DNA of 64,000 nucleotides. It comes from Nitrospirillum viridazoti CBAmc (lineage in GTDB: Bacteria; Pseudomonadota; Alphaproteobacteria; Azospirillales; Azospirillaceae). Every line of letters begins with the position of its first letter. The stretch's first letter is position 1. Position numbers and translations under genes: made by a program. The notes beneath the pieces are model-generated. The model ran no database searches and was not told the DNA's origin. It saw only the letters and a program-made list of their open reading frames with translations. The DNA is taken from positions 248,001 through 312,000 of the forward strand of contig NZ_CP022110.1 of the NCBI RefSeq assembly GCF_000730165.1, given 5' to 3'. Of the stretch, positions 22,273 through 29,900 are shown in pieces.

Positions 22273-22818
22273 ATGTCCGATCCCGTGCCGACGTTCGGCC
22301 CCCGCGTGGTGACGGTGCCACCAGGGGAGGATAGGGAGCGGCTGGTCTGCCCCGATTGCGGCTACATCGCCTACGACAACCCCAAGATCGTGGTGGGCTC
22401 GGTCGCCCTGTGGCAGGACCGCATTCTGCTGTGCCGCCGCGCCATCCAGCCGCGAATCGGCTACTGGACCCTGCCCGCGGGCTATATGGAATTGGGGGAA
22501 ACCTCCCAGGATGGCGCCGCCCGCGAGGCGTGGGAGGAGGCGGGGGCGCGACTGGCCGTCGGCCCCCTGCTGGCCGTCTACAACATTCCCCGCATCAGCC
22601 AGGTGCAGCTGATCTATCTGGCGCGGTTGACCAGCCCGGACATTGCCGCCGGTCCGGAAAGCCAGGAGGTGGCGCTGTTCGCCTGGGACGACATCCCCTG
22701 GACCGACCTGGCCTTTCCCAGCGTGGACTGGGCGCTGCGCGAGTACGAGGTCCGGCGGGACCTCATCCATGCCGGCCAGCCCTTCGCCCCGGCGACCAAC
22801 CCGGTGGATGGGCTGTAA
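22273..22818 (+). CDS. NUDIX hydrolase with N-terminal zinc ribbon
   Basis: A protein of 181 residues that should hydrolyse a nucleoside-diphosphate-linked substrate, possibly an ADP-ribose or NADH type. A short zinc-ribbon half ([14 protein letters not shown]) precedes the NUDIX fold, and the Nudix box [23 protein letters not shown] matches G-x5-E-x7-REUXEE-x-GU. ATG 22273 has GAGGGAGAG upstream. It likely shares a transcript with the DUF1178 gene. Confidence 0.9.
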   Translation: MSDPVPTFGPRVVTVPPGEDRERLVCPDCGYIAYDNPKIVVGSVALWQDRILLCRRAIQPRIGYWTLPAGYMELGETSQDGAAREAWEEAGARLAVGPLLAVYNIPRISQVQLIYLARLTSPDIAAGPESQEVALFAWDDIPWTDLAFPSVDWALREYEVRRDLIHAGQPFAPATNPVDGL

Positions 22819-22865
22819 GTCGTACCCTCTCCTGCAGGATGCAGCCGGCCGGCGCCCCGGGGAGC

Positions 22866-23321
22866 TCAGAAATATACCTGGTGACTGACCATGTCGCGCA
22901 AGCGGTCGCTCTTGGGGTCGGTGTATTCCTCCGGCAGGCCGTCCTGGACGTGCAGCCAGGACAGCCGGCTTTCCACCCCGCAGTGCACCTCCGGCACCAC
23001 CGCTTCAGGGTCATCCAGGCTGCCGATGGTGACGCTCATCCAGTCGCTGTCGGGGTAGGCGAAGGTCAACGGCGTGCCGCACTGGGCGCAGAAGCCCCGC
23101 TCCGCCACCGAGGAGGAGGCGTAGAAGGTGGGCCGGCCCGTCCCGCTCCAGGTCACCGTATCCTTGCGCACCCCCGCCAGGGCGGCGAAGACGTTGCCCA
23201 CGGCACGCTGGCACATGCGGCAATGGCAGAAGTGCACGCCTTCCGGCGCCATGGTGCTGTGATAGCGCACGGCGCCGCATTGGCAGCCGCCCGTGACGCC
23301 GTCCACTTTGCTGTCACTCAT
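22866..23321 (-). CDS. GFA/CENP-V family zinc protein
   Basis: A protein of 151 residues with the family's cysteine pattern: GGCQCGAVRY, CHCRMCQRAVGNVFAALAGV and FCAQCGTPLTFAY. The family fold binds zinc and resembles glutathione-dependent formaldehyde-activating enzyme, but most members have no proven reaction. Its ATG overlaps the stop of the upstream MerR gene (ATGA), so translation is likely coupled. Confidence 0.9.
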   Translation of the reverse strand: MSDSKVDGVTGGCQCGAVRYHSTMAPEGVHFCHCRMCQRAVGNVFAALAGVRKDTVTWSGTGRPTFYASSSVAERGFCAQCGTPLTFAYPDSDWMSVTIGSLDDPEAVVPEVHCGVESRLSWLHVQDGLPEEYTDPKSDRLRDMVSHQVYF

Positions 23322-23770
23322 TCCGCTGCCTCCTTGGCCGCTGTTTCCTTGATGTCGGTCAGCTTGATCTCCGCCAGGACCCGGCGGGTGTTGGCGGCGC
23401 AACCCAGGTCTTGGGGGCCGTTCTCCAGGCTGTCGATGATGGCCAGCAGGCGGGTCCTGCTGGTTTCCAGCCGCTGTTGCAGCGCCTCGATCTCCCCCAC
23501 CTTGCGGCGCAGGGCCTCGGCGATCTGGGGGGCGTGGCCGGCCTCGCCCGCCGGGCCGCCGCAGCCGGGCAGCAGGCTGCGGATTTCATCCAGCGTGAAG
23601 CCGGCCCTTTGCGCGCCGGTGATCAGTTCCAGCCGCATCAGCGTTTCCGCCGGGAAGGCGCGGTAGCCGTTGGCCCCCCGGGCGGCCGGGCCGATCAGGC
23701 CGGCGGACTCATAGAATCGCAGGCGGGAGGCCGATAGGCCGCTGCGCTCCGCCAACTCGCCAATGCGCAT
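23318..23770 (-). CDS. MerR family transcriptional regulator
   Basis: A MerR-type activator of 150 residues: N-terminal winged helix (MRIGELAERSGLSASRLRFY), the second wing YESAGLIGPAARGANGYR, then a dimerisation coiled coil (~80-120). The ligand region contains CGG near residue 70 and one further cysteine (LGCAANTRR), so it could sense a redox or electrophile signal, but this is speculative. It sits divergent to the OYE gene with a palindrome between them that fits a MerR-type promoter, and it is translationally coupled to the GFA gene. Confidence 0.92.
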   Translation of the reverse strand: MRIGELAERSGLSASRLRFYESAGLIGPAARGANGYRAFPAETLMRLELITGAQRAGFTLDEIRSLLPGCGGPAGEAGHAPQIAEALRRKVGEIEALQQRLETSRTRLLAIIDSLENGPQDLGCAANTRRVLAEIKLTDIKETAAKEAAE

Positions 23771-23790
23771 GATGGCCTCAAAACAGGCTA

Positions 23791-23821
23791 TTGACCTTAA
23801 AGTTCACTTTAAGCTTAGGGT
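23791..23821 (+). promoter_or_regulatory. MerR-type promoter/operator for the OYE gene
   Basis: A -35 element TTGACC (23791-23796) and a weak -10 TAGGGT (23816-23821) are separated by 19 bp, the over-long spacing typical of MerR-activated promoters. The spacer carries the perfect palindrome CTTAAAGT-TC-ACTTTAAG (23796-23813). The adjacent divergent MerR gene is the obvious regulator. Confidence 0.8.
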
Positions 23822-23839
23822 CGGGGGACCGTCAACCGA

Positions 23840-25108
23840 ATGACCGTCGCAGCCATGCCCGTCCCCACTCTTTTCCAGCCCCTGGTCCTGCCCAACCGCG
23901 CCATCATCCCCAACCGCCTGGCCAAGGCGGCGATGGAGGAGAATATGGCGACCGTGGACCATCGCCCGTCGCCCACCCTCATCCGTCTCTACCGCACCTG
24001 GGCGGAGGGCGGGGCCGGCCTGCTGATTACCGGCAACGTCATGATCGACCGCCGCGCCATGACCGGCCCCGCCGGCGTGGTGCTGGAGCAGGGGGCCGAC
24101 CTGGGCCCCTTCCGGCAGTGGGCGGAGGCCGGCCGGGCCGGCGGCGGGCAGTTGTGGATGCAGATCAACCATCCCGGCCGGCAGATGCGCGCCAGCCTAG
24201 GCCAGGAAACGGTGGCGCCATCTGCCGTGGCCCTGGACCTCGGTTCCTATTCCAAGCTGTTCGCGGTACCCCGCGCCATGACCGAGGCCGACATCGCCGA
24301 CGTCACCCGCCGCTTCGCCCAGACCGCAGCACTGGCGGAACAGGCGGGCTTCACCGGCGTGCAGATCCATGCCGCCCACGGCTATCTGCTGAGCCAGTTC
24401 CTGTCGCCCTTGACCAACCGGCGTGACGATCGCTGGGGCGGGCCGTTGGAGAACCGGGCGCGGCTGCTGCTGGACATCGTGCGGGCGGTGCGCGCCGCCG
24501 TCAGCCCCGGCTTCTGCGTGGCGGTGAAGCTGAACTCCGCCGATTTCCAGCGTGGCGGCTTTGCGCCGGAGGAAGCGCGCCAGGTGGTCGCCTGGCTGAA
24601 CGACCTGGCTGTCGACCTGGTGGAACTGTCGGGCGGTTCCTACGAGGCACCCGCCATGCAGGGACCAGGGACATCGGAAAAGACCCGCGACGGCCGGACG
24701 CTGGCGCGCGAGGCCTATTTCCTGGAATTTGCCGCCGACATCAATCAGGTGGCGCGGATGCCGCTCATGGTGACGGGCGGCATCCGCCGGGTGGAGGTGG
24801 CGGCCCGGGTGGTGGACAGCGGCGTGGCCATGGCCGGCATGGCCACCGCCCTGGCGTTGGCCCCGGGCCTGCCCCGTGCCTGGCAGCGCGGGCAGGGGGT
24901 GGAGGCGGCGCTGCCGCCCATCCGCTGGGAACGCAAGACCCTGGCGGCCATGGGCACCATGGCGGTGGTAAAGGCGCAGTTGCGCCGCCTGGGCCGTGGG
25001 CAACCGGCCAAGCCGGACGTCTCCCCCGCCCTCGCCTTGCTGGCCGACCAGCTGCGCATCGGCTGGCGCAGCTACCGTTATCGCAGCCGAATGATGCCGG
25101 TGGCATGA
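23840..25108 (+). CDS. NADH:flavin oxidoreductase, old yellow enzyme family
   Basis: An FMN-dependent ene-reductase-like TIM-barrel protein of 422 residues. Seen motifs are LVLPNRAIIPNRLAKAAM at the N-terminus, the active-site pair H-x-x-H in IHAAHGYLLSQFLSP preceded by QINHPGRQ, and the phosphate-binding LMVTGGIRR. The normal OYE length is 350-420. It is controlled by the divergent MerR regulator, which suggests induction by an electrophile or quinone-like compound; the substrate cannot be told from sequence. Confidence 0.92.
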   Translation: MTVAAMPVPTLFQPLVLPNRAIIPNRLAKAAMEENMATVDHRPSPTLIRLYRTWAEGGAGLLITGNVMIDRRAMTGPAGVVLEQGADLGPFRQWAEAGRAGGGQLWMQINHPGRQMRASLGQETVAPSAVALDLGSYSKLFAVPRAMTEADIADVTRRFAQTAALAEQAGFTGVQIHAAHGYLLSQFLSPLTNRRDDRWGGPLENRARLLLDIVRAVRAAVSPGFCVAVKLNSADFQRGGFAPEEARQVVAWLNDLAVDLVELSGGSYEAPAMQGPGTSEKTRDGRTLAREAYFLEFAADINQVARMPLMVTGGIRRVEVAARVVDSGVAMAGMATALALAPGLPRAWQRGQGVEAALPPIRWERKTLAAMGTMAVVKAQLRRLGRGQPAKPDVSPALALLADQLRIGWRSYRYRSRMMPVA

Positions 25109-25121
25109 CCATGCCGCTGTA

Positions 25122-25221
25122 GGATGCGACCGCATCTGCCGGAGCTTTCCGGGGAGCATAGCGGACTGGCAAGCGAGGAAGCCAAGCGGGCGGATGCCCG
25201 CGCCCGGCGGCTGAGGGAACC
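25122..25221 (+). repeat. intergenic repeat copy 3 (direct orientation)
   Basis: A complete copy: GGATGCGACCGCATC stem, GCTTTCCGGGGAGCATAGCG, GAGGAAGCCAAG, the variable hairpin CGGGC-GGAT-GCCCG, then CGGCTGAGGGAACC. The IS110 target core AGCCAAGC is intact and unoccupied. Lies between the OYE gene and leuC. Confidence 0.9.
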
Positions 25222-25290
25222 TTTACGTAAGCGAACGGCGCGGAACCCTGGGGCTCCGCGCCGTCGCTCACATTACGCCGATGCGTCCGC

Positions 25291-26700
25291 TCAGTTCAGC
25301 GTGCGCACGTCCGTCAGCTTGCCGGTCAATGCTGCGGCGGCGGCCATCTCGGGGCTCACCAGATGGGTGCGGCCGCCGGGGCCCTGGCGGCCCTCGAAGT
25401 TGCGGTTGGAGGTGCTGGCGCAGCGCTCACCCGGCTTCAGCTTGTCGTCGTTCATGGCCAGGCACATGGAGCAGCCGGGCTCCCGCCAGTCGAAGCCGGC
25501 GGCGACGAACACCTTGTCCAGGCCCTCGGACTCGGCCTGTTCCTTCACCAGGCCGGAGCCCGGGACCACCATGGCGTAGATGCCGTCCTTCACATGGCGG
25601 CCTTCCACCACCTTGGCGGCGGCGCGCAGGTCCTCGATACGGCTGTTGGTGCAGCTGCCGATGAAGACCTTGTCCACGGGGATGGCGTCCAGCGGGGTGC
25701 CGGCCTCCAGCCCCATGTACTTCAGCGCGCGTTCCATGGCGGCGCGGCGGTGCTCATCCGCCTCGTCGGCGGGGTTGGGCACGGTGGCGGTGATGGGTAG
25801 CACGTCCTGCGGGCTGGTGCCCCAGGTGACCATGGGGGCGATGTCCTCGGCCTTCAGCACGACCTCGCGGTCGTACACCGCACCCTCGTCCGAGGGCAGG
25901 CTCTTCCACCAGTTGACGGCCTGTTCCCAAGTCGCGGCCTTGGGCGCCTGCGGGCGGCCCTTCAGATACTCGAACGTGGTCTCGTCCGGGGCGATCAGGC
26001 CGGCGCGCGCACCCGCCTCGATGGCCATGTTGCAGACCGTCATGCGGCCTTCCATGCTGAGGCCGCGGATGACGGAGCCGGCGAACTCGATGACATGGCC
26101 GGTGCCGCCGGCGGTGCCGATCTTGCCGATGATGGCCAGCACCACGTCCTTGGCGGTCACGCCCACGGGCAGCTCGCCATCCACGCTGATGCGCATGTTC
26201 TTGGACGGCTTCAGCAGCAGGGTCTGCGTGGCCAGCACGTGTTCCACGTCCGACGTGCCGATGCCGAAGGCCAGGGCGCCGAACGCACCGTGGGTGGCGG
26301 TGTGGCTGTCGCCGCAGACGATGGTCATGCCCGGCTGGGTCAGTCCCTGCTCCGGCCCCACCACGTGGACGATGCCCTGGCGGATGTCGGACATGTCGTA
26401 GTAGTCGACGCCGAATTCCTTGGTGTTGATGGCCAGCTGCTCCACCTGGATGCGGCTTTCCTCGTTCTTGATGCCGGCCAGGCGGTCATGGCTGGTGGGA
26501 ACGTTGTGGTCGGCGACGGCCAGGGTGGCGGACGGGCGGCGCACCTTGCGGCCGGCCATGCGCAGACCTTCGAAGGCCTGCGGGCTGGTCACCTCATGCA
26601 CGAGGTGGAGATCGATGTAGAGCACGCAGGTGCCGTCTTCCTGGCGGTGGACGACGTGGCTGTCCCAGATCTTGTCATAGAGGGTGCGCGGCTTGCCCAT
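25291..26700 (-). CDS. leuC: 3-isopropylmalate dehydratase large subunit
   Basis: Isomerises 2-isopropylmalate to 3-isopropylmalate in leucine synthesis together with LeuD, which is not in this window. The 469-residue length is standard. Fe-S cysteines are seen in [16 protein letters not shown] and GCSMCLAMN. The start is [17 protein letters not shown] at 26700. The upstream stretch to 26771 is open but shows no leucine-rich leader peptide. A repeat lies downstream. Confidence 0.97.
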   Translation of the reverse strand: MGKPRTLYDKIWDSHVVHRQEDGTCVLYIDLHLVHEVTSPQAFEGLRMAGRKVRRPSATLAVADHNVPTSHDRLAGIKNEESRIQVEQLAINTKEFGVDYYDMSDIRQGIVHVVGPEQGLTQPGMTIVCGDSHTATHGAFGALAFGIGTSDVEHVLATQTLLLKPSKNMRISVDGELPVGVTAKDVVLAIIGKIGTAGGTGHVIEFAGSVIRGLSMEGRMTVCNMAIEAGARAGLIAPDETTFEYLKGRPQAPKAATWEQAVNWWKSLPSDEGAVYDREVVLKAEDIAPMVTWGTSPQDVLPITATVPNPADEADEHRRAAMERALKYMGLEAGTPLDAIPVDKVFIGSCTNSRIEDLRAAAKVVEGRHVKDGIYAMVVPGSGLVKEQAESEGLDKVFVAAGFDWREPGCSMCLAMNDDKLKPGERCASTSNRNFEGRQGPGGRTHLVSPEMAAAAALTGKLTDVRTLN

Positions 26701-26886
26701 GGATCTTCACTCTGATGCGGACCGACGTTTCTGAAACGCCAAAACCCATGCGACGGGTCTTTTTGTTTCACGGAGGCGCAGAATAACGACCGGTCCTGTC
26801 GCGGACAAGGGGCGGCTCGCGCTGTGGCCGCATAGGGCCTATGTCCCGTCCCTTCCAGGGCCCCCCATTTTCAGAGCGAAGCGACT

Positions 26887-26952
26887 AGGACGCGACTGCG
26901 TCCTCCGGAGTTTTGCGGGTAGCGTAGCGGACCGGAAATTGAGGAAGCCAAG
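26887..26952 (+). repeat. intergenic repeat copy 4, left part, interrupted by IS110
   Basis: AGGACGCGACTGCGTCCT, a degenerate middle stem (GTTTTGCGGGTAGCGTAGCG) and GAGGAAGCCAAG end directly at the IS110 element. The right part resumes at 28089. Confidence 0.88.
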
Positions 26953-26961
26953 CAACAGTCT

Positions 26962-27897
26962 TTAAGGTGCGTATGCCCTCTGGTCTCGAATGAGTGCGTT
27001 GGCGAGGATAATGAGCTTACGCATGACAGCGACGAGGGCGGCTTTGGGCTTTTTGCCGGCGTTGATCAGCCTCCGATAGAAGTCTTTGAGGGTGTGGTTG
27101 TGCTTGCTGGCGACGAGGGCGGCCATATAGAGGACGGATCGGACCTCTGATCTTCCGCCGTAAATGCTCCTGGGCCTGTCGCGTTTGCCGCTCTGGTTAT
27201 CCATGGGAGCGACGCCGACCAATGCGGCGGCCTGGTGTCGTGTGATGGCGCCCAGTTCGGGCATGTAGGCCAACAGGACGGTTGAGCAGGCCGGACCGAC
27301 GCCGGGGATGGACTGGAGCCTGGCGTTGTTGGTCCTGAAGGTTTCATGCTGGGCGATGAGGTCAGCGATACGCTTTTCGATGCGGGCGATCTGAAGGGCC
27401 AGGATGTTCAGGTGGCGTTTGCTCAGACGGGCCAACTCCAGGTCCTCCAGAAGCTGAGCCTGGTTGCGGACCATGGTCTGCATGTTGGTGAGCTGACGCC
27501 GTCGCGTGGCCAGTTCCGCCAGTTTCTCCCGATGTGGGTCCGCCTGGTATGGCTCGCCTTCAATTGCCTGCGCGAAGGCGGTGATCATTCGGGCATCGAG
27601 GCGGTCATTCTTGGCCCAGCGCCCACTGGCTCGTGCGAAATGCCGAACCCGGCGGGGATCGACGATACGGACGGGAATATTGGCCTTCCATAAAGCCTTC
27701 ATGACAAGTCGCTCGTAGCCGCCGCTGGCCTCCACAACGACCTGTACAGCCCGCTTCCGGCACCGTTGCAGGAGGGTGGCATATCCGGCTTTGGTGTTAT
27801 CGATTTGAAAGGTCTCTCCCGTCGCGGCATCGAAGCCGTCCAGGCGGGCCTTGCTGACATCCAGGGCGATGATAGAGTCGTTCTGCGCCATCTTCAT
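26962..27897 (-). CDS. IS110-family transposase
   Basis: A DEDD recombinase of 311 residues, the usual size for the family. The N-terminal RuvC-like part has IALDVSKARLDGFD (first Asp), VVEASGGYE (Glu) and KNDRLDARMITAFAQ (Asp pair). The C-terminal Tnp_20 part has IPGVGPACSTVLLAYMPELG, then PMDNQSGKRDRPRSIYGG, where the family's reactive serine is expected, and VRSVLYMAALVASKHN. ATG 27897 (MKMAQNDS) has AAGGA about 8 bp upstream. The protein is identical to that of copy 2; the two nucleotide differences are synonymous. A guide RNA is expected to direct it. Confidence 0.95.
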   Translation of the reverse strand: MKMAQNDSIIALDVSKARLDGFDAATGETFQIDNTKAGYATLLQRCRKRAVQVVVEASGGYERLVMKALWKANIPVRIVDPRRVRHFARASGRWAKNDRLDARMITAFAQAIEGEPYQADPHREKLAELATRRRQLTNMQTMVRNQAQLLEDLELARLSKRHLNILALQIARIEKRIADLIAQHETFRTNNARLQSIPGVGPACSTVLLAYMPELGAITRHQAAALVGVAPMDNQSGKRDRPRSIYGGRSEVRSVLYMAALVASKHNHTLKDFYRRLINAGKKPKAALVAVMRKLIILANALIRDQRAYAP

Positions 27898-27904
27898 GCT
27901 CCCA

Positions 27905-28067
27905 TCCTTGCACGTACGGGGCGGCAACCCCAGGCAACTGTTCGGGTCAATGAAGGGGCCGTTCGGAGAGCCTTGCTTGGCTACGGAGCGCGAACTACCG
28001 AAAAGCGGAGCGGTCTTCCGGACGGGTCACGAGCTGGGGCATGCCCCAGCTCGTGACAGCGCATTTT
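27905..28067 (-). ncRNA. putative IS110 bridge RNA, copy 1
   Basis: The non-coding region upstream of the transposase, where IS110-group elements encode their bridge RNA. Minus-strand order: CATAAT (-10-like, 28079-28074); a 32-nt perfect palindrome as a 5' stem-loop (28057-28026); a second stem-loop closed by CCGTCCGGAAGA / TCTCCGAACGG (28025-28014 with 27969-27959); then a third possible stem-loop (27960-27915). The second loop holds AGCCAAGC (27982-27975), the same as the target's conserved core. RNA ends are estimated from the -10-like sequence. By eye only; no folding was run. Confidence 0.55.
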
Positions 28068-28088
28068 ACGCAGATTATGGAAGACACA

Positions 28089-28124
28089 AGCCCGCGGACG
28101 CGGGCGCCCGGCATTTGAGGGAGC
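28089..28124 (+). repeat. intergenic repeat copy 4, right part
   Basis: Begins with the AG core, then the variable hairpin CCCGC-GGAC-GCGGG and GGCATTTGAGGGAGC. Joining it to 26952 restores a normal repeat. Its GAGGGAGC lies 6-13 bp before the next start codon and may act as that gene's ribosome site. Confidence 0.88.
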
Positions 28125-28129
28125 AAAAC

Positions 28130-29848
28130 ATGATCGAGCCGGATGAGGTTCCCCCCACCGCCCGGGGCACCAACCTGTACATCGCCGACATCAACCTGCA
28201 GCGCCTGCTGGAACGGCGCGCGCCGGAGGAATTGCGGCGGCATGAGGATCGGTTGGCCGATTTCGGCGCCTGGGCCGGGGGGCCGCTGGATGAGCAGGCG
28301 GAATACACCGACCGCCACGCCAATCCACAGTACGTGCCCCAACCTTATGGCCCCAATGGTCCTCAACCCGGCCACATCGTCTTCAACCCCCGCTATGTGG
28401 AATGCCACGCCGAGGCCTATGCCCGGGGTGCTGTCGGCCTGCCCTATCAGAAGGGTGCATCGGGCCGGCACCTGGCCTGCTTCACCATGGGCTATCTGCT
28501 GAGCCAGGCGGACGTGTCCATCCATTGCCCTGTCACCATGACGGGGGCGGTGGCCCACGTGCTGCACACCGTGGCGCCCAAGGAAGTACGCGAGCGCTTC
28601 CTGCCCCAGCTGACGCGCATGGACGGCCAGGCCCTGTCTGGCGGCACCTGGGCGACGGAGCTGCACGGCGGGTCTGACGTGGGCACCACCACCACGCGGG
28701 CGGTGAAGACAGATCAGGCCTGGGCCCTGCACGGCCTGAAATGGTTCACCAGCAACGCGGGATCCGGCCTGGCCCTGGCCACCGCCCGGCCGGACGGTGC
28801 GCCTACGGGCGGCAAGGGGCTGGGCTGCTACCTGGTGCCCAGCCATCTGGAAGGTGGCGAGCCCAACGCGTACAGCGTCCGCCGCCTAAAGGAGAAGGTG
28901 GGCACGCGCGGCCTGGCCACGGCGGAACTGGACCTCAATGGCGCCACCGCTTTCGAGGTGGCGGGACCGGGCGAGGGGCTGAAGGTCATGATGGCCGCCC
29001 TGGAGTACAGCCGCATCCACAACGCCGTCGCCTCCGCCGGCCTGCTGCGCCGCGCCTTCGTCGAATCGCTGGGATGGTCGGCGCACCGCGCCGCCTTCGG
29101 CCAGACCGTGATCCATTACCCCATGGTGCAGGACCAGCTGCTGGACATGCAGATGGAATTGGAGGCGGCGGTGGCGCTGTCCTTCGAGTCGGTGTTCGCC
29201 TTCGACGCCCTGGCGACGGGGGCCCTGGCGACGGGGGACAGCGATCCGGAGCAGGGAGGCGATTGGCTGCGCCTGGTGACAGCGCTGGCCAAGTACCGCA
29301 CCGCCGACCAGGCGGTGAAGGCCTGCCGCACGGCTGTCGAGATGGTGGGCGGCAACGGCTACACCGAGGAATTCCCCACTGCCCGGCTGTACCGCGATTG
29401 CCTGGTGACCGCCGTGTGGGAGGGGCCGGCCAACATCCAGGCGCTGGAGCTGCTGCGCCTGGTGGCGGGCAAGCGGCCCGGCGACCAGATCTTCCTCGGC
29501 CGCGTGGGGGCCGCCCTGTCCGATCTGCCCCCACAGGCGGGCGATACCGCCGACCTGCTGGAAGGCGCCCTGGAGGAATGCCGGGCCGCCCTGTCCCACC
29601 TGCGCCGCAACCCGGACCAGGCGCCCCGCCACGGCCGGCGCCTGCTGGACCTGTTGTCCGACACCCTGGCGACGGCCCTGCTGTGCGAGGAGGCGGTGGC
29701 CGACCTGAAGCTGGGTGACAGCCGCAAGATGCTGGTGGCCAACCGCTTCGCCGCCCGCGTTCTGGCCCACCACAACCCCATCGCCACGGAGATGGAGCCG
29801 GCCCTGGCGGCGTTCGAGGACGTAATCCTGTATCAGCCGGTGGGGTGA
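28130..29848 (+). CDS. AidB-like acyl-CoA dehydrogenase
   Basis: A flavoprotein of about 572 residues. It is longer than ordinary acyl-CoA dehydrogenases (~380) and is organised like AidB: an N-terminal extension, SIHCPVTMTGAVAHVL, the substrate segment WATELHGGSDVGTTTT, LHGLKWFTSNAGS, the linker RRLKEKVGTRGLATAEL, and the C-terminal VEMVGGNGYTEEFPTARLYRD followed by VWEGPANIQALELLRL. E. coli AidB is linked to alkylation response, but many homologues are simply acyl-CoA dehydrogenases. ATG 28130 was chosen (MIEPDEVPPTARG). IS110 sits 41 bp upstream, so its native promoter may be separated from the gene. Confidence 0.88.
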   Translation: MIEPDEVPPTARGTNLYIADINLQRLLERRAPEELRRHEDRLADFGAWAGGPLDEQAEYTDRHANPQYVPQPYGPNGPQPGHIVFNPRYVECHAEAYARGAVGLPYQKGASGRHLACFTMGYLLSQADVSIHCPVTMTGAVAHVLHTVAPKEVRERFLPQLTRMDGQALSGGTWATELHGGSDVGTTTTRAVKTDQAWALHGLKWFTSNAGSGLALATARPDGAPTGGKGLGCYLVPSHLEGGEPNAYSVRRLKEKVGTRGLATAELDLNGATAFEVAGPGEGLKVMMAALEYSRIHNAVASAGLLRRAFVESLGWSAHRAAFGQTVIHYPMVQDQLLDMQMELEAAVALSFESVFAFDALATGALATGDSDPEQGGDWLRLVTALAKYRTADQAVKACRTAVEMVGGNGYTEEFPTARLYRDCLVTAVWEGPANIQALELLRLVAGKRPGDQIFLGRVGAALSDLPPQAGDTADLLEGALEECRAALSHLRRNPDQAPRHGRRLLDLLSDTLATALLCEEAVADLKLGDSRKMLVANRFAARVLAHHNPIATEMEPALAAFEDVILYQPVG

Positions 29849-29857
29849 TAAGCGCCC

Positions 29858-29894
29858 GCCAAGGCGCGGATGCACCGCCGGCGCCTGAGGAACC
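29858..29894 (+). repeat. intergenic repeat copy 5 (partial)
   Basis: Only the right half is present: GCCAAGGCGCGGATGCACCG and GGCGCCTGAGGAACC. Its variable stem GCGC-GGAT-GC(A)C is slightly degraded. Lies between the acyl-CoA dehydrogenase and the PBP1A gene. Confidence 0.7.
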
Positions 29895-29900
29895 CCAAAA

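Larger units (their letters stand above)
26953..28088 (-). mobile_element. IS110-family insertion sequence, copy 1
   Basis: A 1136-bp element defined by comparing its flanks with the second copy (56105-57240) and with uninterrupted repeat copies. Both ends are flanked by AG on the plus strand (CT on the minus strand), consistent with a CT core dinucleotide. No terminal inverted repeats are seen, as expected for this family. It contains one transposase gene and a ~190-nt non-coding 5' region. It is inserted in an intergenic repeat just after GAAGCCAAG, in the same orientation as copy 2. Confidence 0.93.

Noticed and set aside
26589-26771. Leader peptide upstream of leuC
   Set aside because: The frame starting at 26771 has no leucine run and no attenuator-like hairpin before leuC.
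27346-28056. Plus-strand frames inside the IS110 element as accessory genes
   Set aside because: They are antisense to the transposase and differ between the two copies at amino-acid level while the transposase stays identical.
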